Shown here: positions 42,705 through 50,112 of the stretch, piece by piece
How the letters are laid out: each line of letters begins with the position of its first letter
Numbering within the stretch: position 1 is the stretch's first letter
Source: a virus
DNA length: 64,000 nucleotides
Reading direction: 5' to 3' (one strand)
Virus record (IMG/VR): IMGVR_UViG_3300027771_001853
Coordinates: 233,624-297,623 of that record
The notes under the pieces: model-generated
Told to the model about the DNA's origin: nothing
What the model saw: the letters and a program-made list of their open reading frames with translations, nothing else
The model's database searches: none
Program-made: the position numbers and the translations under genes

Positions 42705-42929
42705 ATGGGGTTCAATAAAAAACACCTACTCAATGAAAGTGTACTAAAGTTATTAAAGACCGGTGGTTTGGATAGTGTTAGGGAGTGGTTAAAAAAAGCT
42801 GACTCTGTAATCGCTGAAAGTGGGGTATCATCTGAAGTGCTAGACTTGTTAGAGGGTGAAAATTTAACACCAGAAAAAATACAAGATAAAGTAAAAAAAA
42901 TTATAGATAAGGGTAGGGACTTAAACTAA
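42705..42929 (+). CDS. Small helical hypothetical protein
   Basis: 74 residues, helical: MGFNKKHLLNESVLKLLKTG, then DSVREWLKKADSVIAESG. The start ATG overlaps none but follows the pspC stop after one base. The N-terminus contains L-L-N-E, similar to the leader sites of late genes, but the gene lies on the plus strand, so a leader role is uncertain. Confidence 0.65.
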   Translation: MGFNKKHLLNESVLKLLKTGGLDSVREWLKKADSVIAESGVSSEVLDLLEGENLTPEKIQDKVKKIIDKGRDLN

Positions 42930-44036
42930 AACAACCTCCACTTTACAGAATGTAGATGTGAACTCTATCGTCTCGGAATAAAACTCCCACATCATTTCTA
43001 TAACCTCTAACTGTTCCTCACTATAATTTCTAAATGAAGTTAATTTATTTCTTGCACTTTCTGGAAACAATTCTTGTATAAATGGTTTAACCTCATCTAG
43101 GTTGTAGATAACTTCCATGTTAACTGGTAACCCCAAGTCACCATCTTTATCTATAAGAACCCTAATATCCCAACAAGCATAACCATGTTCACCAAAGTTT
43201 TCGGACTCATCATATAGGTAATCATAATCAACTGGTTCTATTTTAAATTTTAATCTTTCAAAACCCATTTCACTAGTGTCTAACCAATTCATATTCGCGA
43301 ACTTAGTATTCTTAATACCACCAATCCATTCAAGATAGAGGAGAGGGTAAACTACATCCCCAATATTACGAAAATCAGTAAATTCTTCATCAACTCCCTC
43401 ATCACTTATATTAAATAATTTTAAAACACCGAAATCGGCTTTACCAAGTTTATCCCACTGTTTAAAAATTTGTTTTTTATATTCTGGTTTAACAAACTCG
43501 TTAAAATACGCGTCGTCCCCTCCTCCTTCAGCAAATTTGTTTGGGTATTCACCACTATCCTGTTGTTCATTAATACCCACCTTATTCACCTCTTGTTCGA
43601 AGTACGGGGAACGCATAATGGTTGTGTAAGCTTTACGAGTTAAATATTCAAAAAAGTGATTTACATTACCGGTGGACATTTCTTCACCGTTTTCTTGCAT
43701 ATACAACATAGTGAATCTAGTCATAATGTCTCTCATTTTTTGTGAATTATCATGAATATATTTCACTTCTGGGTACCTTTCTTCTAAAAACATCTCGTAG
43801 TCAAAATCTTCACCCTCTTCATCCATAGCATTTAAAATTTCCGCCGCTAGTTCTCGTCTAAGGACATTTTTTCCGTCTGTAAAGAAAGGTGTTAAATTTG
43901 TGGTAATTGTATTATATTTCCCCCAAGTTCTAAGTATGTTAAACCATTTAGCTATTTCTTTTTTATCGGAACCAGTTAAATGTTTTAAAATTTCTCGGTT
44001 GGACCACAGTATTTCTATTTCTTGAGGTAATGCCAT
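42921..44036 (-). CDS. Hypothetical late protein
   Basis: The start at 44036 gives 371 residues beginning MALPQEIEILWSNREILKHL, typical of a domain start; an 8-residue upstream extension is possible. Acidic, alpha-rich N-terminal half with ERYPEVKYIHDNSQKMRDIM, then a beta-rich C-terminal half with YACWDIRVLIDKDGDLGLPV. No family recognised. A TATATTTATATAA element lies upstream and a terminator at 44067-44080 separates it from the next gene. Confidence 0.65.
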   Translation of the reverse strand: MALPQEIEILWSNREILKHLTGSDKKEIAKWFNILRTWGKYNTITTNLTPFFTDGKNVLRRELAAEILNAMDEEGEDFDYEMFLEERYPEVKYIHDNSQKMRDIMTRFTMLYMQENGEEMSTGNVNHFFEYLTRKAYTTIMRSPYFEQEVNKVGINEQQDSGEYPNKFAEGGGDDAYFNEFVKPEYKKQIFKQWDKLGKADFGVLKLFNISDEGVDEEFTDFRNIGDVVYPLLYLEWIGGIKNTKFANMNWLDTSEMGFERLKFKIEPVDYDYLYDESENFGEHGYACWDIRVLIDKDGDLGLPVNMEVIYNLDEVKPFIQELFPESARNKLTSFRNYSEEQLEVIEMMWEFYSETIEFTSTFCKVEVVLV

Positions 44037-44066
44037 ATATTTGTTTATATAAATATACAAAAAAAA

Positions 44067-44080
44067 GGGACAGAAGTCCC
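44067..44080 (-). terminator. Terminator GGGAC/GTCCC
   Basis: In the minus direction GGGAC-TTCT-GTCCC is followed by eight T residues. It ends the transcript of the 81-residue gene before the 371-residue gene. Confidence 0.8.
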
Positions 44081-44138
44081 TAATTTATTTTATGTTTGGG
44101 TATAACCCTGTACTAAGTATTTTAGCTGTTAGAATTAA

Positions 44139-44384
44139 CTAGCTAATTTCTAGTATGTCTGAGTACGGACCTTTTCTTGTGTCTAGTAAAAATTTGTCAC
44201 CGTTTTGTGTCTGACCTGTCAAATAGTAAGTGAATGCAAATTTACTGGCTCTTATGTTATTTTCATTAATTGCCCCTTCTGACATGTTCCAAACTGAACC
44301 TCTTGTGTTGTAGTCATGACCGTCAGTATTTCCAGCTGGTGCCGCTTGTGGTGGAAATTGTCCGTAGTTGTTATTTAATCCCAT
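44139..44384 (-). CDS. Small hypothetical late protein
   Basis: 81 residues starting MGLNNNYGQFPPQAAPAGNT at 44384, the first Met after a TATTTATTATAAAAG element. The Gly/Asn/Pro-rich N-terminus is probably flexible; the C-terminal part SKFAFTYYLTGQTQNGDKFL is beta-rich. A structural or scaffold role is possible. Confidence 0.62.
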   Translation of the reverse strand: MGLNNNYGQFPPQAAPAGNTDGHDYNTRGSVWNMSEGAINENNIRASKFAFTYYLTGQTQNGDKFLLDTRKGPYSDILEIS

Positions 44385-44454
44385 AGTATTTGTTTTTTCT
44401 TTTATAATAAATATCTCCAACTATTAAAAAGTTTGTGGTTGTTATTTACTTTTT

Positions 44455-44751
44455 TTATATTTCTTCCTCTTCTTCGTAATCATACTCATGAGTTACTGTG
44501 GTGTGTGTTGGGTTTTGGTCCTCCTCAGTTGGTTCTTCACCACCTTTAGGTGAGAAGTTTTCTGCTGCGGTAAACCCAAGTCCTGCCATTACTATCCACT
44601 GTAACGATTGAAATAGGTCACTTTCAATTGTAAAATCCCAAAATAAATTTGCTGTGTAACCAATTAACATAAATAATAGACATATAAATGTCACAAATCT
44701 CTTACTAGAGACTTTACCCTCACTACTTAACATATTTTTAAAGAAATTCAT
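44455..44751 (-). CDS. Putative holin
   Basis: The start at 44751 gives 98 residues. Two hydrophobic segments are visible: FVTFICLLFMLIGYTANLFW and LQWIVMAGLGFTAAENF, followed by an acidic tail. The pattern K-R-F-(V/I)-(T/A), two spans, then G-x-G-x-T-A-x-E-x-F is that of a small phage holin type. The function would be timed inner-membrane pore formation before lysis. A TATTTATA box stands upstream. Endolysin is not obvious in this window. Confidence 0.65.
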   Translation of the reverse strand: MNFFKNMLSSEGKVSSKRFVTFICLLFMLIGYTANLFWDFTIESDLFQSLQWIVMAGLGFTAAENFSPKGGEEPTEEDQNPTHTTVTHEYDYEEEEEI

Positions 44752-44766
44752 AGTATTTGTTTTTAT

Positions 44767-44774
44767 TATAAATA
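44767..44774 (-). promoter_or_regulatory. Late-type box TATTTATA before the holin candidate
   Basis: Sense CTATTTATAATAAAAA, ending 15 bases before the ATG at 44751. Confidence 0.6.
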
Positions 44775-44821
44775 GCCGTATACTTAAGAAAATAACATTA
44801 TTATAACAAAAAATTAAAAAA

Positions 44822-45001
44822 ATGGCAGTAGAAATTAACATTATGGAAAATGGACCAATTTTGGTCAAAGGAGAAACCATTGTAACAAAAGGTGGTGAAA
44901 AAATAACAGTGGGTGAAAATTATGCGTTGTGTAGGTGTGGACAATCTAAGAAACAACCAATGTGCGACGGAGCTCATAAGGCTTGTGGTTTTAAAGGATA
45001 A
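44822..45001 (+). CDS. CDGSH iron-sulfur domain protein
   Basis: 59 residues. The motif CRCGQSKKQPMCDGAH (residues 37-52) is the C-x-C-x2-(S/T)-x3-P-x-C-D-G-(S/A/T)-H signature that ligates a [2Fe-2S] cluster by three Cys and one His, as in mitoNEET-type proteins. The preceding residues form the usual beta strands (GPILVKGE, EKITVGENYALC). It is too short to be an anchored protein and is probably cytoplasmic. It starts the CDGSH-HAD operon with 5 bases to the next gene. Phage versions may carry electrons or clusters; function is unknown. Confidence 0.9.
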   Translation: MAVEINIMENGPILVKGETIVTKGGEKITVGENYALCRCGQSKKQPMCDGAHKACGFKG

Positions 45002-45006
45002 AACAA

Positions 45007-45369
45007 ATGAAAACGATTATCTGTGATATAGACGGTACTTTAGTTTCATACAAAAAAGACACTAAGGGTATTGTTACAACACCTCACGACATATTACCGG
45101 GGGTTTCAAAACACCTTAATAAGTGGGAAAATCAAGGTTGTAAAATAATTCTTATTACCGGTAGGAGGGAAAACTTAAGAAAAGTAACTGAGGAAGAATT
45201 AACTAATCTAGGTCTTCCTTTTGATTTACTAATCATGGGTTGTGCTGATTCTGGTAGGGTATTAATAAATGATGAAGGTGGTAAAGTAAAAGCTCACGCG
45301 GTATCTTTAAAACGTGATGAAGGATTTAATGACTATGATTGGTCTGAAGTTGGTTTAAGTAAGGTATGA
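45007..45369 (+). CDS. HAD-superfamily phosphatase
   Basis: 120 residues, with motif I ICDIDGTLV (D8-x-D10-G-T), motif II IILITGR (Thr), and a shortened C-terminal region MGCADSGRVLIND that could supply motif III/IV. The size and pattern resemble the phosphatase half of polynucleotide kinase or small nucleotidase-like HADs, so it may dephosphorylate nucleotides or nucleic-acid ends. It ends in an ATGA overlap with the next gene. Confidence 0.85.
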   Translation: MKTIICDIDGTLVSYKKDTKGIVTTPHDILPGVSKHLNKWENQGCKIILITGRRENLRKVTEEELTNLGLPFDLLIMGCADSGRVLINDEGGKVKAHAVSLKRDEGFNDYDWSEVGLSKV

Positions 45370-45635
45370 AAAAAGAAACAGTGAGAAATATAGAGTTGTT
45401 GGTAAAGGATATCGTGGGTGTTGTGACATTCAAAGAAATCAAAACCCGCATAAATGACGGTAGAATATCGTCACATTTAGAATTACGGTTATGGGGGTTA
45501 TCGAGTATATACACCGACCCAACCTACCTAAAGATTATTTACGAGGCCTTTAAAATTAAAAAATATACTTGGTTAAAGTACCTTAACCCCAGATATTGGG
45601 TACTGTTGTTGGGTTGTTTCTTTGTATTGGTCTAG
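45366..45635 (+). CDS. Hypothetical protein
   Basis: 89 residues, start overlaps the HAD stop by ATGA. The N-terminal part is charged helix and strand, and the last ~20 residues (YWVLLLGCFFVLV) are hydrophobic and may form a C-terminal anchor. No family recognised. Its 3' end overlaps the convergent 67-residue gene by 53 bases. Confidence 0.6.
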   Translation: MKKETVRNIELLVKDIVGVVTFKEIKTRINDGRISSHLELRLWGLSSIYTDPTYLKIIYEAFKIKKYTWLKYLNPRYWVLLLGCFFVLV

Positions 45636-45786
45636 CTGGTTCTACTAAGATGTTAGTCCCTCTTGTCGTATCTTCTTTAACACTACCCATTCTAGATTTT
45701 AATAAATCTAAATCTTGGGGGGACAATCCTCCTTGTTTTGAGTCTATAAAACCTTTTAACCAATTGTAAAAATCTCTGTGATTCAT
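45583..45786 (-). CDS. Small hypothetical protein
   Basis: 67 residues, MNHRDFYNWLKGFIDSKQGG, then LSPQDLDLLKSRMGSV, a helical pattern also common in phage small proteins. It follows the leader-bearing 100-residue gene by 6 bases and is likely cotranscribed. Overlaps the convergent plus-strand gene at its 3' end. Confidence 0.6.
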   Translation of the reverse strand: MNHRDFYNWLKGFIDSKQGGLSPQDLDLLKSRMGSVKEDTTRGTNILVEPARPIQRNNPTTVPNIWG

Positions 45787-45792
45787 ATATTA

Positions 45793-46095
45793 TTATTTAG
45801 TAATCTTCTTTCTGTTCCCATTGTTAGATTTTTCGAAAACTTTCCTAGCTTTACGACTTTCTCTAATTCTTTTAAAATCCTCCTTTTTAACCACATTAAC
45901 AGTATTTTCCTTTTTTGACTCTGTAACTTTCGGTTTTTGTGTTTTATTTTCTGCGGTAACTTTATCAACTATTTTATATAAATCATTCTCATTTAATTTA
46001 ATGGTATCGGACTGTCTTTCTTTTTTTATCCGTTTAACTGTTTGTTCTATAAAGTCTATTAATTCTGTTTCTGTAAGTTGTAATTTCTTTTTCAT
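45793..46095 (-). CDS. Basic late protein with two leader-like segments
   Basis: 100 residues, very Lys/Arg/Glu rich. It begins MKKKLQLTETELIDFIEQTV and contains a second, similar segment IKLNENDLYKIVDKVTAE at residues 36-53, so the leader motif appears twice. L-N-E in the second copy could be cut. The rest is basic and may bind DNA. Consistent with a small internal head protein, by inference. Confidence 0.65.
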   Translation of the reverse strand: MKKKLQLTETELIDFIEQTVKRIKKERQSDTIKLNENDLYKIVDKVTAENKTQKPKVTESKKENTVNVVKKEDFKRIRESRKARKVFEKSNNGNRKKITK

Positions 46096-46138
46096 ATTTA
46101 AGTTTTTTGATTATTTTAGTTGTTAATACCTAATTCCA

Positions 46139-46741
46139 CTAAGCACCAGCATTTTTAATTTTTCTACGTATATCACTATAGTATGGTTTCACACCTACTG
46201 GTCTTAAAGTTCCATCAGCTGATTCACCCAATCCACCTTTTAAACCTTTGGTTACCATTGTATTTAATTTATCCGTACCCGATTCTAATGCCCACGCATA
46301 TGTTGGGGTATGACCCTGACCATTGTGACATTCAATCTCACCACCACAACATTGTAACATACCGTTATCCATATAAGTGTCATTTAATAATGCCCATTGA
46401 CCTGGACCTTGTTCATCTTCACAGAATTGTATTCTTTCCGTTACTGGTGTATTAGCACCCGCCCCGAATAACGCTCCTTCATCCGATTTACGTTCAAAAA
46501 TTGGTTGTCCGTTTAATGTCTGACTTATTTTCATAAATGTTAAACCACTGACCAATAACCCCATTACCTGACTAGGTATGTTTAAAGCTGTGGATGTTGT
46601 TGCTGTAGAGTAGTCTACATTTTTTGCTATTGGTTCTGCCTGTAGTCCACCCGCCATTGATGGTGCTACACCACCTGGTATAACTGGTGATGTAAACATA
46701 CCATATGTGTGTGTTCCTCCCGGATTGTTAATATTTCCCAT
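46139..46741 (-). CDS. Hypothetical virion-type protein
   Basis: 200 residues, Gly/Thr-rich and hydrophobic in part (ALNIPSQVMGLLVSGLTFMK), with Cys near the centre (LQCCGGEIECHNGQGH). No signal peptide. Late box upstream; a structural role is likely but no family is recognised. Its Cys-Cys and Gly-rich character recalls the product of 16578-17006 without clear alignment. Confidence 0.6.
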   Translation of the reverse strand: MGNINNPGGTHTYGMFTSPVIPGGVAPSMAGGLQAEPIAKNVDYSTATTSTALNIPSQVMGLLVSGLTFMKISQTLNGQPIFERKSDEGALFGAGANTPVTERIQFCEDEQGPGQWALLNDTYMDNGMLQCCGGEIECHNGQGHTPTYAWALESGTDKLNTMVTKGLKGGLGESADGTLRPVGVKPYYSDIRRKIKNAGA

Positions 46742-46754
46742 AATTTTGTTTAAT

Positions 46755-46762
46755 TATAAATA
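46755..46762 (-). promoter_or_regulatory. Late-type box TATTTATA
   Basis: Sense ATATTTATAATTAAAC, ending 13 bases before the start at 46741. Confidence 0.6.
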
Positions 46763-46772
46763 TCTTTATTTT

Positions 46773-47186
46773 CTATTTATTCCCACCGACCTTAAAGCCT
46801 ATAGGTCCTTCTTCTTTGTCTGGTAAACCATCAAGAATATCAATCAATTCCTGTACTAGTGAATGTAGTTCACCACCTTCAGCTAACAGTTGGTACATTC
46901 TTTGTACTAACACATCGTCCTCGTATAGTGATTTTTTATTTACTTGGTCTTTTATATGTCCAGATACCACATCTATAAAAGAATCTATATCATCTTTTAA
47001 TTCACCACTATAACTTTTGGTGAACCCCATAGCTTCTTCCACGTCTTCTTTTTTTTCTGATTCTGGTTTACATGCCTTACTTTTACCACACCAGTACATC
47101 CCTTTAGGACACTTATTTTTCCCCCCTTCTGAGACAACTTTTTCTATAAGTTTTACTAATTCTGTTTCTGTTAATTTAAATTTCAT
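46773..47186 (-). CDS. Late protein with class A leader and Cys motif
   Basis: 137 residues. The leader MKFKLTETELVKLIEKVVSE is followed by GGKNK (V-S-E, a near fit to the cleavage rule). Then comes CPKGMYWCGKSKACKPE, a compact three-Cys segment that may bind metal or form disulfides, then a helical acidic part. The promoter block at 47191-47239 ends 4 bases upstream of the start, so this gene would be read without a leader mRNA. Confidence 0.7.
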   Translation of the reverse strand: MKFKLTETELVKLIEKVVSEGGKNKCPKGMYWCGKSKACKPESEKKEDVEEAMGFTKSYSGELKDDIDSFIDVVSGHIKDQVNKKSLYEDDVLVQRMYQLLAEGGELHSLVQELIDILDGLPDKEEGPIGFKVGGNK

Positions 47187-47190
47187 ACTT

Positions 47191-47239
47191 TATAAATACT
47201 TTGTAACATATTATAAATATTTTCGTACACCATATTAGT
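47191..47239. repeat. Duplicated bidirectional promoter block, copy 2
   Basis: Second copy of the block at 37380-37428 (47 of 49 positions equal). Here it drives the 137-residue leader gene on the minus strand and precedes the CAP-domain gene on the plus strand. Confidence 0.8.
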
Positions 47240-47255
47240 AACCAATAAAAATTAA

Positions 47256-47263
47256 TATCTTCG
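47256..47263 (+). promoter_or_regulatory. TATCTTCG box, leaderless-type promoter
   Basis: One mismatch from TAnnTTTG, ending 4 bases before the ATG at 47268, as in copy 1 of the promoter region. Confidence 0.55.
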
Positions 47264-47267
47264 TAAT

Positions 47268-47867
47268 ATGAAAAAAATAACACTAACATTCATCCTAATC
47301 CTACTTTCAGTACTTGGGTTTTCCCAGTATAGTGACTTTGAGTTGGCGGTGGCTGATGGGGTGAACGAATATAGAAACTCACAGGGTTTGTCAGACTTAG
47401 AATTTTTACCTTCATTAAGTGACAAACTGGATTTCTTACTGGAGAGGGTTGTTGATGCTAATTCGTTGTGGGGACCTGATGGGGGACACTCTTCAAATTT
47501 TAAATATTCTGGTAAACTAATTTCTGAACAGATTAAAGAAAATACCGTACCCAATAAAGAAATAGAAACGTTATACAAAAGTATAAAATTTAAATATGAG
47601 TCAGTAAAAATGATACGAGGTGAAGGAGAGACAACGTTTAACTCTATTTCACATTTAGCTGGTGAAAATTTATTTCGTACAAATTATGATATGGACCCAA
47701 AAAGGTTTGTGGTTAACTGGATAAACTCACCAACACACGAACATATAATGACTTTAGATAAACATAGAGAAAACGTAGTCCCTATTGGTGTTGTTAATGT
47801 GATTTACGATGGTCAATGGTGTTACGTTACATTCATAATAATATTATTAGAAAAAGAAGACCTTTAA
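47268..47867 (+). CDS. Secreted CAP (SCP/PR1)-like protein 1
   Basis: 199 residues with signal peptide MKKITLTFILILLSVLGFSQ. The CAP signature is recognisable: VNEYRNSQGLSDL opening helix, GGHSS, and a later AGENLF...VVNWINSPTHEHIM block (helix, W-x-x-S-P-x-H). The canonical first His region is changed to WGPDGGHSS. CAP proteins are exported, with varied roles including peptidase-like or lipid-binding functions. It is directly followed by a second CAP gene. Confidence 0.8.
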   Translation: MKKITLTFILILLSVLGFSQYSDFELAVADGVNEYRNSQGLSDLEFLPSLSDKLDFLLERVVDANSLWGPDGGHSSNFKYSGKLISEQIKENTVPNKEIETLYKSIKFKYESVKMIRGEGETTFNSISHLAGENLFRTNYDMDPKRFVVNWINSPTHEHIMTLDKHRENVVPIGVVNVIYDGQWCYVTFIIILLEKEDL

Positions 47868-47902
47868 AGAAACAAAACACAACCTACAACGTATACTATA
47901 AT

Positions 47903-48382
47903 ATGAAGAAACTAATCACATTATTATCCCTAATCTTAACACTAAACTCTTACGGTCAAACCGTTTTAGATTCACTTGTTTTTAAAAGACTTAACGAGTA
48001 CCGTATAGAGAACGGTAAAGTAGCCTTAACTTTAGATACCTTAGTATATAAAGCGGCTTACCACCATTCTAAATACTTACACGACAATGGTTGGGATTGG
48101 GGGCACAGAGAAGATTCTTTGGTTAAACCTTGGGATAGATTAAAAGCACAGGGATTATTTTTTTGGTCGGCTGGTGAGAACATAGCTACGTTTACCGTAA
48201 ATTTAGTTTCACAAGATGGGTGGGTGGATATGGAAGCTTTATCAACACAAGTTTTAACTCAGTGGATTGGTTCACCTTCACATCATTGGTTAATGTTAAA
48301 CGAAAAGATTAACCAGGGAGCTATAGCTGTATACATTGGTTCTGGAAAGGTATTTGTAACACTAAACGCGATAAAGCAATAA
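47903..48382 (+). CDS. Secreted CAP (SCP/PR1)-like protein 2
   Basis: The start at 47903 gives 159 residues with signal peptide MKKLITLLSLILTLNSYGQ. The CAP features are clearer than in its neighbour: FKRLNEYRIENGKVALTLD, then HHSKYLHDNGWDWGH with the active-site-like His, SAGENIATF, and QWIGSPSHHWLML. Both His residues of the CAP cavity seem present. Tandem placement suggests duplication followed by divergence. Confidence 0.85.
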   Translation: MKKLITLLSLILTLNSYGQTVLDSLVFKRLNEYRIENGKVALTLDTLVYKAAYHHSKYLHDNGWDWGHREDSLVKPWDRLKAQGLFFWSAGENIATFTVNLVSQDGWVDMEALSTQVLTQWIGSPSHHWLMLNEKINQGAIAVYIGSGKVFVTLNAIKQ

Positions 48383-48389
48383 AAAACTC

Positions 48390-49661
48390 CTAAGTGGTAG
48401 CGACTGGTTCACAAGGATTAAACGGTCCAAATAATGCACACTTTTGTTTATAACTTCTACATCCCTTGTAACTTTTTACCTTACTAGCTTCTGCATCTAA
48501 TAAGGTTTCCCCTTTACCGTTTACCATAGTTATAAAAGGTACTTCAGAATGTGGGTCCGAGGATAATCCTTTAATTTGTAATGTTAATTCACCTGGTTCC
48601 CACTTCGACCCTTCACCAGTGTTAGCCACTATTTTTTGTAGTTGTTCTTGTGTTACAGCAAATGTACCCTTTCTACTTAAACCATCTTCAAGATTATTTA
48701 AGTTTACTTTACCTACTGGTACGTCATTTAGGAAAAATGCAAATTTTGCTCTATCACATTTATGATACGCTGTACTCGCACGACCATTATTAAAACTAGA
48801 CACAGCTTGTTTTACGTGATAACCACTTAGTGGTCGTCCTTTTGCTAACGCAGCCGTTACATAATAACCACACGTTATTTGGAGATTATTTGTACATTCT
48901 TCAAAGTCACCAAATTCAGATTTTTCAGATGTATAAGCAAAATCTAACGTAGTATCAACAAACTGTCCTGGGTTTTTGAAGCTCTTACTACAGTTTGGGT
49001 CTCTTTTACATTTTTCATCCGTTAAACCACCGGTACTAACTATACTAGAGGTTACTGTTTCTTTTATTGCTGGGAATATTTTTACACCTTTTGCTATTAA
49101 GGCCGTTTTAAGTGCAGCTAAAAATTTTGTACTTCTTCTTTGAGCTAGAGCTTTATTAGCTTTCCAGTTATCTGTCGTGTTATCACTTAAAGAACCATAA
49201 CCGTCAGGGAATACGTTAGGATTAGTGTAGTAATTTAAATTAGGATTACTCTTGTAGTCATTATCCACTTCAGGTTGTAAAGGTGTTTTATACCAGTTAC
49301 TAGCACCACTTCTAATATTTGCTGTAGCTAGTTGGAGTTCCCCTTTTTCTAGTGCTAATTTCATATCAGCGTCGGAATCAATAGTTGCTACAATACCATC
49401 AACAAACTGTTTTAAGAATTTACTTGGGTCGTCCTTGTTAACCGCGTACATACCTATTTCGTTATAATTTTTTTTAAGGTTCTTAGTTTTCATACCCATA
49501 AAGACCTTTCCATCAACAACATCACCAATCTCTAAACCTTCACTATCTTGTTCCGTAATCAAACTAGGGTTACATAATTTAGTCCCCCAACCAGATATGT
49601 TTTTAGACTGTCTTTTTCTTATATGAGCTTTCTCAGCTTCTGTTAATTTTAATCTTGGCAT
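48390..49661 (-). CDS. Late protein with class B leader, possible OmpA-like segment
   Basis: 423 residues. The leader MPRLKLTEAEKAHIRKRQSK continues to NPSLITE|QDS, an I-T-E site at residue 37. The body contains WKANKALAQRRSTKFLAALK, which resembles the N-x-x-L-(S/A)-x-x-R-A helix of OmpA-type peptidoglycan-binding domains, but the rest of the domain is not convincing. The C-terminal part is Cys-rich (CRSYKQKCALFGPFNPCEP). Preceded by a late box. Confidence 0.65.
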   Translation of the reverse strand: MPRLKLTEAEKAHIRKRQSKNISGWGTKLCNPSLITEQDSEGLEIGDVVDGKVFMGMKTKNLKKNYNEIGMYAVNKDDPSKFLKQFVDGIVATIDSDADMKLALEKGELQLATANIRSGASNWYKTPLQPEVDNDYKSNPNLNYYTNPNVFPDGYGSLSDNTTDNWKANKALAQRRSTKFLAALKTALIAKGVKIFPAIKETVTSSIVSTGGLTDEKCKRDPNCSKSFKNPGQFVDTTLDFAYTSEKSEFGDFEECTNNLQITCGYYVTAALAKGRPLSGYHVKQAVSSFNNGRASTAYHKCDRAKFAFFLNDVPVGKVNLNNLEDGLSRKGTFAVTQEQLQKIVANTGEGSKWEPGELTLQIKGLSSDPHSEVPFITMVNGKGETLLDAEASKVKSYKGCRSYKQKCALFGPFNPCEPVATT

Positions 49662-49678
49662 AATAATTTCTATTTTAT

Positions 49679-49686
49679 TATAAATA
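49679..49686 (-). promoter_or_regulatory. Late-type box TATTTATA
   Basis: Sense GTATTTATAATAAAA, ending 17 bases before the start at 49661. Confidence 0.6.
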
Positions 49687-49754
49687 CCACGAAATAAATT
49701 AAAACCTAGGGTATTGTTATGGTCATTTTTTTTTAATATACTTTAAATAAAGTA

Positions 49755-49979
49755 ATGAGTAAAAAAAGAACATTAAACGAGTTAAGACAGGTAAAAACAT
49801 TCGGATATCGACCACCTAACAGTAATCAGGACAGTAATGAGTGTAAACCACTTACTGAAATAGAAAAAATGGTTAAAAACACACCTAACGACATGGAACT
49901 TGGTGCAAAAATTAGATATTATATGAAATGTAATGAAACTGGGGTAGAATTTATCTGGGACGATTTTTTTTCTGCTTAA
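49755..49979 (+). CDS. Small hypothetical protein
   Basis: 74 residues, MSKKRTLNELRQVKTFGYRP, with ELGAKIRYYMKCNETGVEFI toward the end. No family recognised. TACTTTAA stands 5 bases before ATG, a weak version of the leaderless promoter geometry. Confidence 0.62.
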   Translation: MSKKRTLNELRQVKTFGYRPPNSNQDSNECKPLTEIEKMVKNTPNDMELGAKIRYYMKCNETGVEFIWDDFFSA

Positions 49980-49983
49980 TATA

Positions 49984-50031
49984 GCAGCTTAAAGCTCTTA
50001 AAGCTTTAAAGCAAATAAGCAAATAAGCTGC
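49984..50031 (+). other. Nested A/T-rich inverted repeats between genes
   Basis: GCAGCTTA (49984-49991) and TAAGCTGC (50024-50031) form an 8-bp stem enclosing repeated AAGC/GCTT units and the palindrome GCTTTAAAGC, followed by a second repeat run CATATAGCATATATGC. It separates the 74-residue gene from the nuclease-like gene and might terminate, fold in RNA, or act as a site for the nuclease. Confidence 0.5.
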
Positions 50032-50112
50032 ATATAGCATATATGCATTAAAGCAGGAAAAATCTCTCTTTTACGGAAGTTTTTTTGAACATTTTAAATA
50101 AAAAATTAAACA

